From the NCBI GenBank assembly GCA_963854835.1, contig OY978529.1:4560501-4624500 (forward strand): a stretch of DNA of 64,000 bases, written 5' to 3'. Positions within the stretch are counted from its first letter, which is position 1, and the number at the start of each line of letters is the position of its first letter. The notes beneath the pieces were generated by a model that worked only from the letters and a program-made list of their open reading frames with translations, had not been told where the DNA came from and did no database searches. This stretch comes from Megamerina dolium. Lineage: Eukaryota; Arthropoda; Insecta; Diptera; Megamerinidae. Below are positions 12,020-22,646 of the stretch, one piece after another. The position numbers and the translations under genes were made by a program.

Positions 12020-13010
12020 TAGGTAAATATATGTAGCCTGTTTGGGTGTCACAGGAGCAATGCGCACGTGCCCCACTGCAGCCTTAGAACTCACTCCTCC
12101 ACACCTCATGGTCAAAAGAACGGCAATCAGTGCGGCACTAATACTGCCCAATATATCTAACCTTAAAAAGCCAATCTCACAAGTCATACAAAATCCTGGA
12201 CACCGTTTGAGGATCGCCATATCTTGTGCTCTTCGACAAAATGGATAGAAAGCTAGTCTTCTCTAAGCACTTTGAAGTGGTCATCAACGACCGTTCGGCT
12301 TGGAGGAGTAGCGATATGGTCCCGCAAGTGTACTTACAGTTGTGATACACTGATGGGTCTAAGATGGAAGATGACTGTGAGGGGGCTGGAATTGTTGGAC
12401 CAAGATTTCGAAAAGCAATCGCAATGGGGAAAATAGATTTCATCTTTCAGGCGGAGATTTAGAGAATGCATACGAAGGGGCACCCATGGTACCAAAATAT
12501 GCATTCTCTCGGACAGCCAGGCTGCTTTAAAGTCCCTGGCAAAATTGTCGCTTCAATCAAGGCTGATTTGGGTATGTTTTAAACTTCTCAATGCCTTGGC
12601 AGCATAGAATCCTGTCACCCTCATGTGGGTGCCGGGACATGAAGGACACGAGGGAAACGAAAAGGCCGACTCCCTTACAAAGGAAGGCGCAAGTACTCCT
12701 TTCATTGGACTAGAGCCTTTCTGCGGGGTTACAAACAGTTTCATAAACAACTTGATATGTGAGAGGGAGAAACGATATCTACTCGGCTACTGGAGAGCCC
12801 AAACGAGTATGCGGCAGTCGAAGGGACTTATTGATCCCACAGCAGTAATGACATAAAACTCTACACAGAGCTGCTCAATGGGCACTGTAGACTCAACTAC
12901 CATATGAAGAAAATAGGTTTGGTAGAAAACGATACCTGTCGACTCTGTCATGAGGAGCAGGAAACATCGGAACATAGCACACAAAAGATCTTTAAGATCG
13001 CAGTTCATTG
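12020..13010 (+). mobile_element. RNase H-bearing LINE fragment (I/LOA/R1-like)
   Basis: Starts in the post-RT linker (GVTGAMRTCPTAALE, about 12042-12085), then YTDGSKMEDDCEGAGIVG (about 12350-12400) and WVPGHEGHEGNEKADSLTKEG (about 12625-12690), the first and last motifs of RNase H, then LLNGHCRLNYHMKK and CRLCHEEQETSEH (about 12870-12975) of the terminal knuckle. Several frameshifts and stops. The 3' end is truncated after the knuckle. Very close in motif wording to the remnant at 61276-62690. Confidence 0.82.
12623..12856 (+). pseudogene. RNase H C-terminal segment of a LINE
   Basis: Open piece of the LINE at 12020-13010. Residues 1-20 hold the VPGH and NEKAD motifs of the RNase H domain, then the GxxPFIGLEPFCG linker common to I/R1-like ORF2 proteins. 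It is broken on both sides by frameshifts. Confidence 0.72.
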
Positions 13011-14363
13011 AATAGGCTGTATAATAATCTAAATATCTCTAGCAGCACGTTGTAAAAACGTAAATTTTATAGGGAAGTCCTTCCAACCGGGAGATATAAA
13101 TAGAGGGCAAGTAAGCTCAGAGGCTAATTGGAAATCTGTTCAAAATTTGTAAAAAGGTTTAAGCACCATATTTCAGCATTCCAAGTGTTCTAAAAATATG
13201 GTCTAAAATTCGCTTTGAATATGTTTTTATCCAATGCCTATTTGCCCATTACCTATTTCCCCCTGTATCTAATAGAGTGTTTCTATAATCCAATTGGTAA
13301 TGAATTATTATTCAAATTATTTATTTTTTTTTGTCACAGGGAAGAAGAAGGTTCTTCAGCGTTATTGTGGTGAAAGTTTCACATATTCCCGCGCTCATTC
13401 GTAGACAAATGCTTATTTGTCAAATACGATTTTCTCCTATTATTTTGTTCTATTTATATCGCAAAGTTTGTGAAGCAAAAAGCAACTTTTTGTTTTGAAC
13501 GAAATAAAAAACCAAACAAAATTTTTCATTTCATCATATTTTCTTCATATTTCTCATATTCTTCATGTCTTGTTGTCCACATTAGATATATCTTCTTCTT
13601 AGTCCAAGCCTTTGTTTTTCTATACGATGTATGAGTAATAAAAACTTCAATAATTCATTTTGATGGACACAAGACGTTACCAAAACAAGATGGCATTACT
13701 CAGTCGTCGTTTCTGCATTTGTTATCTTGTGCTGTTGAATACTAAATGCTGACAATGTGTCTATACAACTACCACTCTTACACAAATCCAAACATGTGCA
13801 TCCTCGTACATACATCAGGACGATGATGAAGTTAGTTCCAATATTATTTTGGTGTTGTGGTATTTTTTTTTTTTTTTATTATTTTTCCTATTTTTTGTTT
13901 TTGTATTCTTTTCTCAGTAGCATTACTTTTGCTCATCTTTAATCGTTTCGTCATGTTTTGTCTAATGACAGCAATTAATTATCTTATTTCGTCTACGTGC
14001 GTAGATGAAAGTTATATAGCTGATGATTTAAGTGTTGAAAATGCTTTACAAATGTTTCTTAATTTGGAAGCAGGCTTATCTATAGTTTTATGAGGTAAAG
14101 AAATTTGGTCTATATCAAAATTAACGGTAACTATTTTGCTATTGTTTTTTTCTGCAATTGCATGAGGTATTTTTCAAAATTAGCCTATCACTTCTGATAT
14201 TCGTAAGAATTTTCTACAAAAAACAACCCTTATGAGTAACCGTAAGAATATTCGTTCTATATAGTTGTGAAACCACTTTCTATTTACCTCTACTAAACTT
14301 ATAAGTCACATTTCAATATTCACTTGTGAGAATCTGGAAAAAATAAAGAAATTCAAGGAACTT
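13011..14363. other. AT-rich, no transposon recognised; one odd open frame
   Basis: Mostly unique AT-rich sequence. Holds T-rich runs at 13322-13335 and 13861-13885 and the unusual frame described at 13857-14183. Confidence 0.4.
13857..14183 (+). other. Unassigned AT-rich open frame with two in-frame TGA codons
   Basis: With TGA read as stop the frame ends at 14093. The same frame continues after it with a tryptophan-containing hydrophobic stretch, a second TGA at 14163 and a TAG at 14181. Read with TGA as Trp it would give roughly 108 residues with a hydrophobic first third (partly from a poly-T run), a polar centre (CVDESYIADDLSVENALQMF) and a hydrophobic end (TVTILLLFFSAIA). That is the kind of frame expected from a genome using TGA for Trp, but chance is equally possible. 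No family recognised. Confidence 0.2.
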
Positions 14364-14704
14364 GTAATCCCCGGAGAGCTCTTTGGCCGAGCTTTTCTTA
14401 CAGTACTGTTATGCGTGTGAAATTTTGGACAGTATTAGAAGGGACCTACTTATTTTACCCGGTTCCGAACGGCAGAACCTTTGTGACATCACTTTTTCTG
14501 AATTTTCTCATAGAGTTATTTTAGCAGCTTTTCCATATCAATTTGTTACTGCCGGAAGAATTGTCAATTACCTGCCGACAGGTGGGTACCGTACGAAAGA
14601 AAAATCAATCTTTTCGATATCAAAGTCGTGCTTCAGCCGGGGATTGAACCCAAGACCTACAGAACAGAAAGCCGAGGCACTAACCACTGAGCTACGGCAC
14701 ACAC
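14364..14704 (-). mobile_element. tRNA-derived SINE, type A, near full length
   Basis: On the minus strand: A box (AGCTCAGTGG), B box (GGTTCAATCCCC), TTTCGTACGGTACCC, CTTCCGGCAG, CCGTTCGGAACCGGG and the tail GGCCAAAGAGCTCTCC. The A/T-rich terminus is missing on the left. No clear target-site duplication. Confidence 0.87.
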
Positions 14705-16267
14705 GAAATAAACTCAACTAAAAATCATTGAATTACAAAATTCTAAATATGTATTTAATAATCATCTACCACATTGGCGAAGCCAGGATTTTGGCAAGGG
14801 TGAATTAGATCAAAAAGATGTATGAGAAAAAAAGTTAAATGGATGATTTTAAAAAATCTATATATTATTGCTTTTCTTTTTTAACAAGTCCATCGTCCAA
14901 GGGGGATCCCCTCTGGCTACGCCACTGATCTACCACTTTCGTTCATTCAAAAGCAGAACAGATTCCAGAATTCATTACAAAACCAAAACCTAAACCATAG
15001 AACCGTCTTTAAATTCATCAGACATTCTATATTATTTTAAAAAGCTCAATGAAAACGCCTAAATTTAGTAGAAATCACAAATCTTAACATCAATCGTTCA
15101 TTTTTGAGCCCCAAAGACTATAAAAATACTAAAACGAATTAAAAAAGATTTTAAAAACTCTTGGTTTTTCAAAAAACTCTTTGAAATCTTCACTGATGTT
15201 TTTTTTTGAAAACCTTTAAACTCATTTGAAAAAATTTGTACAACAAATTAAAATCAAAATTTTTAGTTCTGGTCATTATAAAAATACAAAAATTATTTTA
15301 AAACTCACAGTGAAGATCTTAAACACATCTTTTATTCAGTTTGTCCTTCAAATTTTACAATATTAGTTTATTTAGAGAAAAATTTAAAACCTGTTTAAAG
15401 CTATTTTAAAAACTGTGGAAATTATTCAAAAACCTTCGAAATTTTCTTAGTTAAATTGTTCGAAAAACTGTAAAATCTCTCAAAGTGATATAGTAAATAT
15501 ATAATATTAATATAAAGTCAAACTCTAATATAAGAATTCTTTAAAAACGCTCTAAAAATTTTGAAATCAATTTGAAAATTTTCAAAACTTTTTCAAAACT
15601 TTTTCAAAATTTTTCAAAACTTTTACTGTTGTTGGAAAACATTTGAAATCAAATCAAAACTAGATTAAAAATGAAAATTATAATTCAAAATTTCAAAATT
15701 CTTTTAGAAAACCGTTATGAAGACTCTAAAATCAATTGTAAATTTTATTTTTTTATTAAAAAACCCCTACAATCATTCAAAATATTTAAAATCATTTAAA
15801 AAATCATCTTTGCTCTTTATGAAAATACGGAAAAAAATTTAGAACTTCTTTCAAAAACTCTCAAAATTTTCAAAAATTTTATTGCAAATACCTTGCAATC
15901 ATTCAAAATATATGAAGACATTTAAGAAATTCATTTTCTCTGTTCAATAAAGTTTTAAAATCTGCAAACAATTTTAAAGAATTTTTCTTTTTTAATATAT
16001 TGTACCCACAAACATTTCTTCAGTCAATATTTCCTCAGAAAATTCTTTAAATTCCTCCATATTAGATGAGAGAAAAAAAAAATTCAACAAGCTTTGTATT
16101 TACTTATGTATTTACGGATATAAGCCATTGTTTCAAATTATGTTGGCGATCATGTCTATGTCAACAAGCAAAAGAAGAAGGTCTGCTTGCTTGATGGTCT
16201 TGTTACTATTGCTGCTGGTGCTGCTGCTACAGCTGACAATTTGACATTTTTGTTTTGCGTTCCTTCA
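14705..16267. other. No gene seen; A/T-rich with degenerate short repeats
   Basis: 15060-15980 is dominated by variants of AAAACTCTTNAAATTTTNAAAA, with the word TTTTCAAAAC repeated several times at about 15575-15630. This looks like a decayed short-period repeat or simply strongly biased sequence. No domain-bearing frame. Confidence 0.5.

Positions 16268-16305
<38 letters not shown>
16268..16305. repeat. (AC)n microsatellite
   Basis: About 19 uninterrupted AC dinucleotides. Confidence 0.97.
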
Positions 16306-16306
<1 letters not shown>

Positions 16307-16372
16307 CTGTGTCGTTTGTCGTTTCTACGCAAAGCATTGAGCATTCGCAGCATGATCTTCAGCAAGGCAAGA

Positions 16373-16399
16373 TCAACAACAACAACAACAACAACAACA
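16373..16399. repeat. (CAA)n microsatellite
   Basis: Nine CAA units followed by CAGCAACAGCAGCAG. Gives spurious poly-Asn/Thr/Gln frames. Confidence 0.95.
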
Positions 16400-16862
16400 C
16401 AGCAACAGCAGCAGCGACAACTCACAGAAGGAAATATGTATGCATGAGCATAAGAACATGAAACATGAACATATGCAGGTACAACCAAACAACAACAACG
16501 CTTAAATATATGTGTGCAGATGTGTACACACATTTCATATCCATCCAACGATCATCGACAACGATCGATCCATCGATTATTCCTTGTTATTGTGACTACA
16601 TACAGGATCACACGTTTTCATAGCTACCAGTGACTGCCAGTGCTACCACCATTGCAATGCGTTCACGAACAACAACAACAACAAAAAACAGTGATGATGC
16701 CACGCATAAATGTGTGCACATTAGGGTGGTTAAAATTATGTAAGGCAACCTTTTAATGGAAAAATAAATTTTAAAAAAAAAACATTTTATCGGATAAAAC
16801 CAATTTTTGTGAATAACTGAAAGCTACAGCGCCAACATTTGGCAGGACAAAGTTTTGTATAG
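16400..16862. other. No gene seen
   Basis: Short CAACAACAA runs at 16488 and 16669-16685, TCGATCGATCC at about 16563; nothing coding recognised. Confidence 0.4.
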
Positions 16863-17189
16863 GGGACTTCCATACAAAATGCACTCAAAATTTGCTGGAA
16901 AATCAACAAATAAGCTCTTAACTGCCAAGTAATCGCTCATAGTAAAATATACGACAGACTTTCATTAATTTTTCGATCCCAACATTTCCTTCGAACTGAA
17001 TTAATCTCTATCTCCAACCCTTGAGGAGGCTCCCATATAAAATGAGAGCAAAAATACATTGAAATCGACATATAACCCAATAAATTCTCAACAATCGTCC
17101 ATAGAGTGTATAAATGAGAGAGTATAAATGATCGCCAATTCTCTGTTTTCTCTTAAACATTTCTTCCATACATACTTACCGTCTATTAT

Positions 17190-17425
17190 CCGTACACCTA
17201 ATAACCGAATGCCCAGCCCTTATTCGGGTGAGAAAACAAACTCTTGGGAAGGAACTACTACAGACTACTAATCTATCTGAAGTTGAACTCACAAGAACCA
17301 ACATGTTCTTTGAGAAAATAGAAGGATATAACCTCTTCCAACTCGGTTATGGCACAATAGTTCGAGTCGAACGCAATGCCATAGACAGTAATTGTCTAGC
17401 CCTTACCAATCTAATCTAATCTACC
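17190..17425 (+). other. Unidentified insert in the satellite array
   Basis: About 235 bases that do not match the satellite and end in the pentamer repeat AATCTAATCTAATCTA. A TCTAA-rich end also occurs at about 61103-61118. Possibly the 3' end of a retroelement; no domain seen. Confidence 0.35.
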
Positions 17426-17751
17426 CACTATTTTCACCGCTTGGCACGGCTCCCATAATAAATGACCATAAAAACAACTGAAATTTCACTAATAACTCAA
17501 CAACTTCCCAATAATCGTTCCCAGAAAGATGAAATTTATGAATTATTTCTTCACAATATTTATTCCATACATATTCATTCCTTATATCCAGTCCTTGAGG
17601 AGACTACTTCCGAAGATAGGCCTAAAAACACCTGAAAAGTGACAAACAACCCCATAGCTGCCCAACAGTAGTCCCTAAAGAAGTGAAAAATATGACCGAC
17701 TCCCATTAATTCTCGCAAAAATACTAATCCCCTATTTTCACTCCATGGGGG

Positions 17752-18312
17752 CGAAGGATCACTCTTACAAACAGGTACTACTTTGGGCTAAGTAAGCAAT
17801 TGAGAAGTCGAGCACTATCTCGAAGAACGAAAACTACACTCTACAAGTCTCTCATCATACCTCTCCTTACATATGGCGCTGAAGCCTGGACAATTTCCAC
17901 CTCGGAAGAGCGAATGCTTGGAGTTTTCGAGAGAAAAGTCCTATGCAAAATCTTTTGACCTATTTCCATTGATGGCGAGTACCGAATAAGCTTGACAACC
18001 TTGAGCTCTACGAGCTTTATGCCAATATTGACATAGGAAAGCGCATCAAAATCCAGCGGCTGTGCTGGCTAGTTCATGTCGAGCGAATAGAAGAACACGC
18101 ACCAGCTAAGAAGCTCTTATATTCGGAACTCGCTGGAGGACGACACAGAAAAGGCAGTCCTAACCTCCGGTGGAGAGACCAAGTACTCAAGAACCTGACG
18201 GCGCTTGGAATTTCTAACTGGCGCCAGCTAGCGAAGAACAGAGATGGCTGGCGAAGCATGTTATATTCGGCCTAAATCGAAATTCGGTTGTTATAGCCAC
18301 ATAAGTAAGAAA
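17752..18312 (+). mobile_element. RTE-like LINE, 5'-truncated, with 3' end
   Basis: Begins in GCGAAGGATCACTC (RT C-terminal side) and ends with the family 3' end ATAGCCACATAAGTAAG. Readable parts include YELYANIDIGKRIKIQRLC, WLVHVERIEEHAP and LGISNWRQLAKNRDGWRS. The insertion splits a satellite unit inside its G-run (left GGGGG, right GGGGGG), consistent with a short target duplication. Frameshifted at about 17830-18000. Confidence 0.85.
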
Positions 18313-18640
18313 GTAGGGGGGCTCCTCTACACAATGAACATAAACACCAATGAAATTCGGCAATAGCTGTAAAACAACCACTCCCAGAGCTTTAACTATG
18401 ATTGATTTCCACTCATTTCCTCTTTTAAGCATATTCTACAAACACACTTACCACTTATCTATCTGCCCTTAAGGTGGCTCCCGATAAAATTCCTTAAAAT
18501 ATCTTGACAATATCTTCCCAAGAATCGCTTCTAGAGTCGGGAAATGTATGACCATCCCCTATTCATTTTTGCTTCGTAACATTTTTTCATACAAACTTAC
18601 CCCATATAACCCCTTGTTAGGGGGGAATTTCTTATAAGAA

Positions 18641-20196
18641 TGATGATTTACAATGATCGTAAATGGTCGGCGACTTCCGTTTGCTTCCTTTGAAGAAAAA
18701 TGCTTAAAATTATCCACTTCCACTGATTCAGCTCACAATTTGGCTCCATTCAATTTGATCCACCTTAATGTACATACATACAATCGATTGGTAGACGATT
18801 ATGTGACCATGCTCAGGATTATAATGATCATGATCATGATCATGATGGTGATTGTGATGGCGGCGATTACGCGAATGATTGCAATCTCATTAAAAGGTAT
18901 TATTTGTGTTGTTGCTGTTGGTTTTGCGTGATTGTTATCATTGTTACTTGTTTAGTTAAGCTCAACGAATTATGCACTGTAATGATCATGCTAATGATCA
19001 CATTTTACCAGTCACCAAACAACTCTGTGGTGCACTTCACTCTTACATTCACATATGCCATGTATGTAATACTATTTTAATGCTGTGTTAAATGTGCTCA
19101 TTTAAAGTGCCATAATTGTGATTATCACAAGTATTATTTCTGTCAGTTTTAATGCAGATAATTTTTAACATAATTTTTTTTTTTTTTTATCTATAAAGAG
19201 ATAGCTTTTATCGTTCTAGGTGCGATTTCTTGGCCATTATAAGACTATTTGTTGATTTTCATAGGTAAATGTATTCAGAAAATGTGCTGGGTAGTATAAA
19301 TGGATGGGAGTGGGTCATATGTTTGGTCACCCTGAGAACGATGGTGAACTAATTTGATATAAACGTCGCCTTTGTTGGGGAGTCCCTCTAAGAGGTTAAG
19401 ATGGAGGTAATTATCCAGGTAATTAAGAGGTCTGCCTCATGCATCAACCTCCTGCAGTCGAAATTTGATGTTTTAATGTATGTTTGAAATTTGATCATTC
19501 TTGTTTGCTTATTTTGCCAGTAATAATATCAAATAATTAAATAATTTCTAATTTTCAAAAACATTAATTTTGATTATTTTTTTCCAAATAAATTTATATA
19601 TTGTATTTACCAACATTCATATGGTAAAATATGAAAAATTATAAATTATGAGCAAACGGAAATATAAATCAAAATCATCATCACTTTACAAAAACTATAT
19701 TTAATTAAAGAAAAAAAATAAATATATATTCCAAACACAACACAACCTGTCCAAATAAACTTTCCCAAATGAGAGCAACCAAATGAATAAATCAGTTTAT
19801 AAATATACACTAGCAACAAAACAATAACAACTACAACAACAACAAAAGGAGAGCCAAAGCGAAAAATTGCAATAAAAAAAGAATAAAATTATTGAATACA
19901 ATCCCCTTAATACCGCATGGAAAGTCTCTGTGCTCAACCTTCATTGCCTCCCAACATCTATGCATTGTGAGATTTGAAATGGCAATTAAGTGTGCACCAT
20001 TGCAGTACCATGCGAATTTTGCGAATTCAATCAACAAATTTTTCTCAAACGAAGCAAATTAATTTCACCATTCCACCCTCCACAGTTTGTTTGAATTCTT
20101 TGCTAGAAGAATTCAAATTGAATTTGTAAACGAATGAATGAAAGATTTGCCATGAATTATTAGGCAAAATAATCGAATACATATTAAGCACACATA
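18641..20196. other. No gene seen; AT-rich, GATC-rich words
   Basis: Contains the perfect run TGATCATGATCATGATCATG at 18825-18844 and further TGATCA sites near 18655 and 18985-19000, and A-rich simple sequence at 19700-19860. No transposon or gene recognised. Confidence 0.45.
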
Positions 20197-20323
20197 AAGG
20201 GTGATTTTTTAAGAGCCAGCGGATTTAATTAAAAAAAAAAAGCACATAACATTTAGAGAAATGTATGAAATCTTTATTTGAGATGATAGAACGATCTATA
20301 TAATTCAATGTTTAAAGATGATT

Positions 20324-20911
20324 TCATGTAAATGTTGACCGCGGCTGCGCCTCAAATGGTTCATACGCTGGGTCCAATTTTGTGCATACTCTCTCCAACA
20401 TATCGGCCGGTATCTGACGAATAAATTCATCAATATTGGCTTGCAGTACGTCAAACGTTGCCGGCTTGTCGCTATAGACATGAGCCTTAACATAGCCCCA
20501 CAAAAAATAGTCTAAAGGCATTAAATCGTACGATTTTGGCTGCCAATTGACCGACCCCAAACGTGAAATAAACTCCTCACCGAACTCGGCTCTCAATTGA
20601 GCCATTGTTTCGGATGCTGTGTGGAATGTACACCACATGTCAGCCAAGTCCATCTAGCATCCATCGTTTGTAATCATCGCACGGTAGCGTTCGCCATTCA
20701 CGGTGACGTTCCTGCCTTCGTCGTCTTTGAAAAAGTACGTTCCAATGATGCCACTGGCCCATAATCCACACCAAACAGTGCATTTTTCGAGATGCATTAG
20801 CTGTTCTTGCAATGCTTCTGGCTGCTCTTCACACCAAATACGGCAATTTTGATTATTCACGTATCCATTCAACCACAAATAAGCTTCGTCGCTGAACACA
20901 AGAAAGTGCAC
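20324..20911 (-). pseudogene. rosa-like mariner transposase, C-terminal half, broken
   Basis: Two abutting frames. The upstream one (20911 to 20654) has FSDEAYLWLNGYVNNQNCRI (first catalytic Asp) and GRNVTVNGERYRAMITN. The downstream one (20653 to 20324) has SRLGSVNWQPKSYDLMPLDY and FLWGYVKAHVYSDKPATFD, containing the third catalytic Asp in PLDY. The segment that holds the second Asp (WFQQDG in the other copy) has been deleted, leaving WCTFHTAS. A frameshift separates the halves. Enzymatically dead. Confidence 0.85.
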
Positions 20912-20922
20912 GATGCACTTTC

Positions 20923-21320
20923 TTAGGTTAGGTTAGGTTATGTGACTGCCCTCTCTCTGAGAGGACACACTTAGGCCAAAAAGGCCCATTGTGATACCAC
21001 CGAGCTTCTCTTCCAGTACTGTTGTGGGTGTTAAATTTGGACATCATTGGAAGGGATCTACTTATATTAGCTGGTCCCAAACGGCAGAACCCTTGTGACA
21101 TGACTTTAACTTAGTTTTGTCACAGAGCTCTTTTAAGAAGCATTTTTTTTTTGGCAAATTGGTACTGCCGGAAAACTTGCCAATTCTTGCCTGCATATGG
21201 GTACCGTTTGAAAGCAAAATCTTTTCGATATTACATTTTGTTATTCTTCAGCTGGGGATTGAACCTACGACCTATAGATCAGAAGGCCAATGCACTAATT
21301 CACTGAGCTACGGCACCCAC
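20923..21320 (-). mobile_element. tRNA-derived SINE, type B, full length
   Basis: Minus-strand order: head with A box and B box (GGTTCAATCCCCAG), body, then the type B tail: GGTGGTATCACAATGGGCC, AAGTGTGTCCTCTC with the hairpin-forming AGAGAGAGGG, and terminal CATAACCTAACCTAACCTAA. It sits inside the rosa-like element. Only a weak flank match (ATGCAC on both sides), so the insertion site duplication is not certain. Confidence 0.88.
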
Positions 21321-21709
21321 ATGCACATGAATTTTGATAATAAAATGCAATAATCTGTAAGCATTGTTCGTACGTAAGTCGATTTACGGTTATATTATAG
21401 ACCAAACTGAACATGTTTGACAGCAACATGTTACACAAAATCAGCTGAGCTGTCAAAAACAGTGTTGCCAAAAAGAAAGTTGCTAAAAAATCACCCTGTA
21501 TGTAGTCAATATTAATATCATTAATTTCATATGGATGGATTTAATTTTATGATCGAAGTACAGTTCAATTTTTAGATTGCATGTATCCAGAATTGAAAAG
21601 TGATTCAATAGCGAGTCAATACTTATAATTTTTATGGTACTGGAATATATAAATATTGTTCAACGTTGCACAACTGGCGAACTAAAAAATTTAAAGCAAA
21701 TAATTGAGT

Positions 21710-21765
21710 GGACACCGCTCGAAAGAAAACTCATTTCGATATTAAAGTTGCCGCCTCAGCCACGA
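21710..21765 (-). mobile_element. Small SINE remnant
   Basis: CGCTCGAAAGAAAACTC ... TTTCGATATTAAAGTT ... CAGCC matches the junction between head and body of the SINE family on the minus strand. Only about 55 bases remain. Confidence 0.6.
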
Positions 21766-21805
21766 CCAGTTTTCTATGTCTCCCCTCTAACGAAAATATT
21801 AATGA

Positions 21806-22646
21806 ACGAGGGCGATCCCAGAACTACCCGACACCCCAAAGAAAACATAAAAAATTTCGGAAAATTTTTCTTTATTTCTCAACATAATCTCCATTTAGAT
21901 GCTGATGGAACTTTCTTCGCCTTCTTTGGACACGATTCTCCCCTTTCAGTCCACTGTAGTAACTGCTCCTTTATCTCAGATGTGAAGTGGTGGACTCATG
22001 CCTCATCCATGGTTACGAATCGACGCAAAAACTCGCCTTTATTACTGTGAAACATCGCCAAACACTCTATAGAAACATCTTCACGACGTTGTTTTTGTTC
22101 TATTGTGAGCAAACGCGGCACCTATCTTGCGCACAGCTTTTTCATCTTCAAATTTTCGGTCAATATACGATGAATATCATTTTTCGAAATGCCTGTAATT
22201 TCACCTAGCTCCTTCAGCCGCCGATCATCCAATACCATTTTGTGGATTTTCTTAACTGTTTCTGGCATGGCCACCTCAATTGGTTGACCACTACGGTGTT
22301 CGTCTTGGCAGCTCGTACGACCTCGTTTAAAGTCTGCCACGCAATATTTTATGGTCATAAACGAAGGAGCAGACTCCCCCAGAGTAGAATCTGGTTCGGT
22401 TTTAATATTCGTTGAACTGAGACTTTTTAAGTGAAAGTAATGAATTACATAACGGTGACCAATTTTTTCCATGTGAACCAACTCACTGAGGTCGTTAATT
22501 TTCGATGACTCCAAAAAATTATTAAACAACGTTCAGCCTTGTTTTATAAGGTTGCCACTTTTCACCAAAGTATTTTTTTGTTTTTTTCAAACTACTGCCA
22601 CCACCATCATCCATGTCAGGTCGGGTAGTTCTGGGACCGTCCTCGT
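21806..22646 (-). mobile_element. mariner (DD34D-type family), internally deleted
   Basis: Inverted termini ACGAGGGCGATCCCAGAACT (left) and AGTTCTGGGACCGTCCTCGT (right). The minus strand keeps the N-terminal DNA-binding part of the transposase, with KRGRTSCQDEHRSGQPIE, ILTENLKMKKLCAR and the FVTMDEA-like first-Asp region in fragments; everything C-terminal of about residue 200 is deleted at about 21900. Same family as 29799 and 40180. Confidence 0.83.

Larger units (their letters stand above)
16863..18640 (+). repeat. Degenerate ~160-bp satellite-like array, interrupted
   Basis: Recurring blocks in fixed order: CCTTGAGGAGGCTCCCATA, AAAATGA, GACAAATAACCCCATA, CAACAATCGTCCATAGAG, GTGAAATGTATGA, CTCCCATTAATTCT, TTCATACATACTTACC. 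Unit starts (the CTCCCAT block) are near 16866, 17029, 17449, 17604, 18321 and 18477, so undisturbed neighbours are 156-163 bp apart. Two insertions enlarge the other gaps: an unidentified piece at about 17190-17425 and an RTE copy at 17752-18312. Similar diverged units lie at 7370-7960, 11530-11620, 24565-24860 and, reversed, 56300-56490. Confidence 0.7.
20197..21498 (-). mobile_element. mariner-like transposon, rosa-type, interrupted by a SINE
   Basis: Same family as 3076-4293: left terminus AAGGGTGATTTTTTAAGAGC preceded by TA, right terminus GCTAAAAAATCACCCTG followed by TA. The minus strand retains the C-terminal half of the transposase; the N-terminal part is deleted and the remaining 5' region carries a type B SINE (20923-21320). 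Without the SINE the element is about 0.9 kb, so it is internally deleted. Confidence 0.87.

Noticed and set aside
13857..14183. Nuclear copy of mitochondrial DNA
   Set aside because: TGA-as-Trp would fit, but the peptide does not resemble any of the mitochondrial proteins.
14383..14721. 112-codon frame and similar ones at 21117, 30122, 38471 and 63102
   Set aside because: All are frames through the SINE (peptide DxIRRDLLILxGSERQN recurs because the SINE recurs); not protein-coding.
16156..16548. 130-codon frame on the minus strand
   Set aside because: Produced by (GT)n and (TTG)n microsatellites (poly-Cys/Val); no domain.
20923..20940. TTAGG/CCTAA repeats, the canonical insect telomere motif
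   Set aside because: Only three to four units, always at the end of the type B SINE tail (also 33190, 43035, 56870). Flies lack TTAGG telomeres, so this is a retroelement tail.
21634..22050. 138-codon plus-strand frame
   Set aside because: Runs across a SINE scrap and antisense to the mariner transposase; shadow frame.
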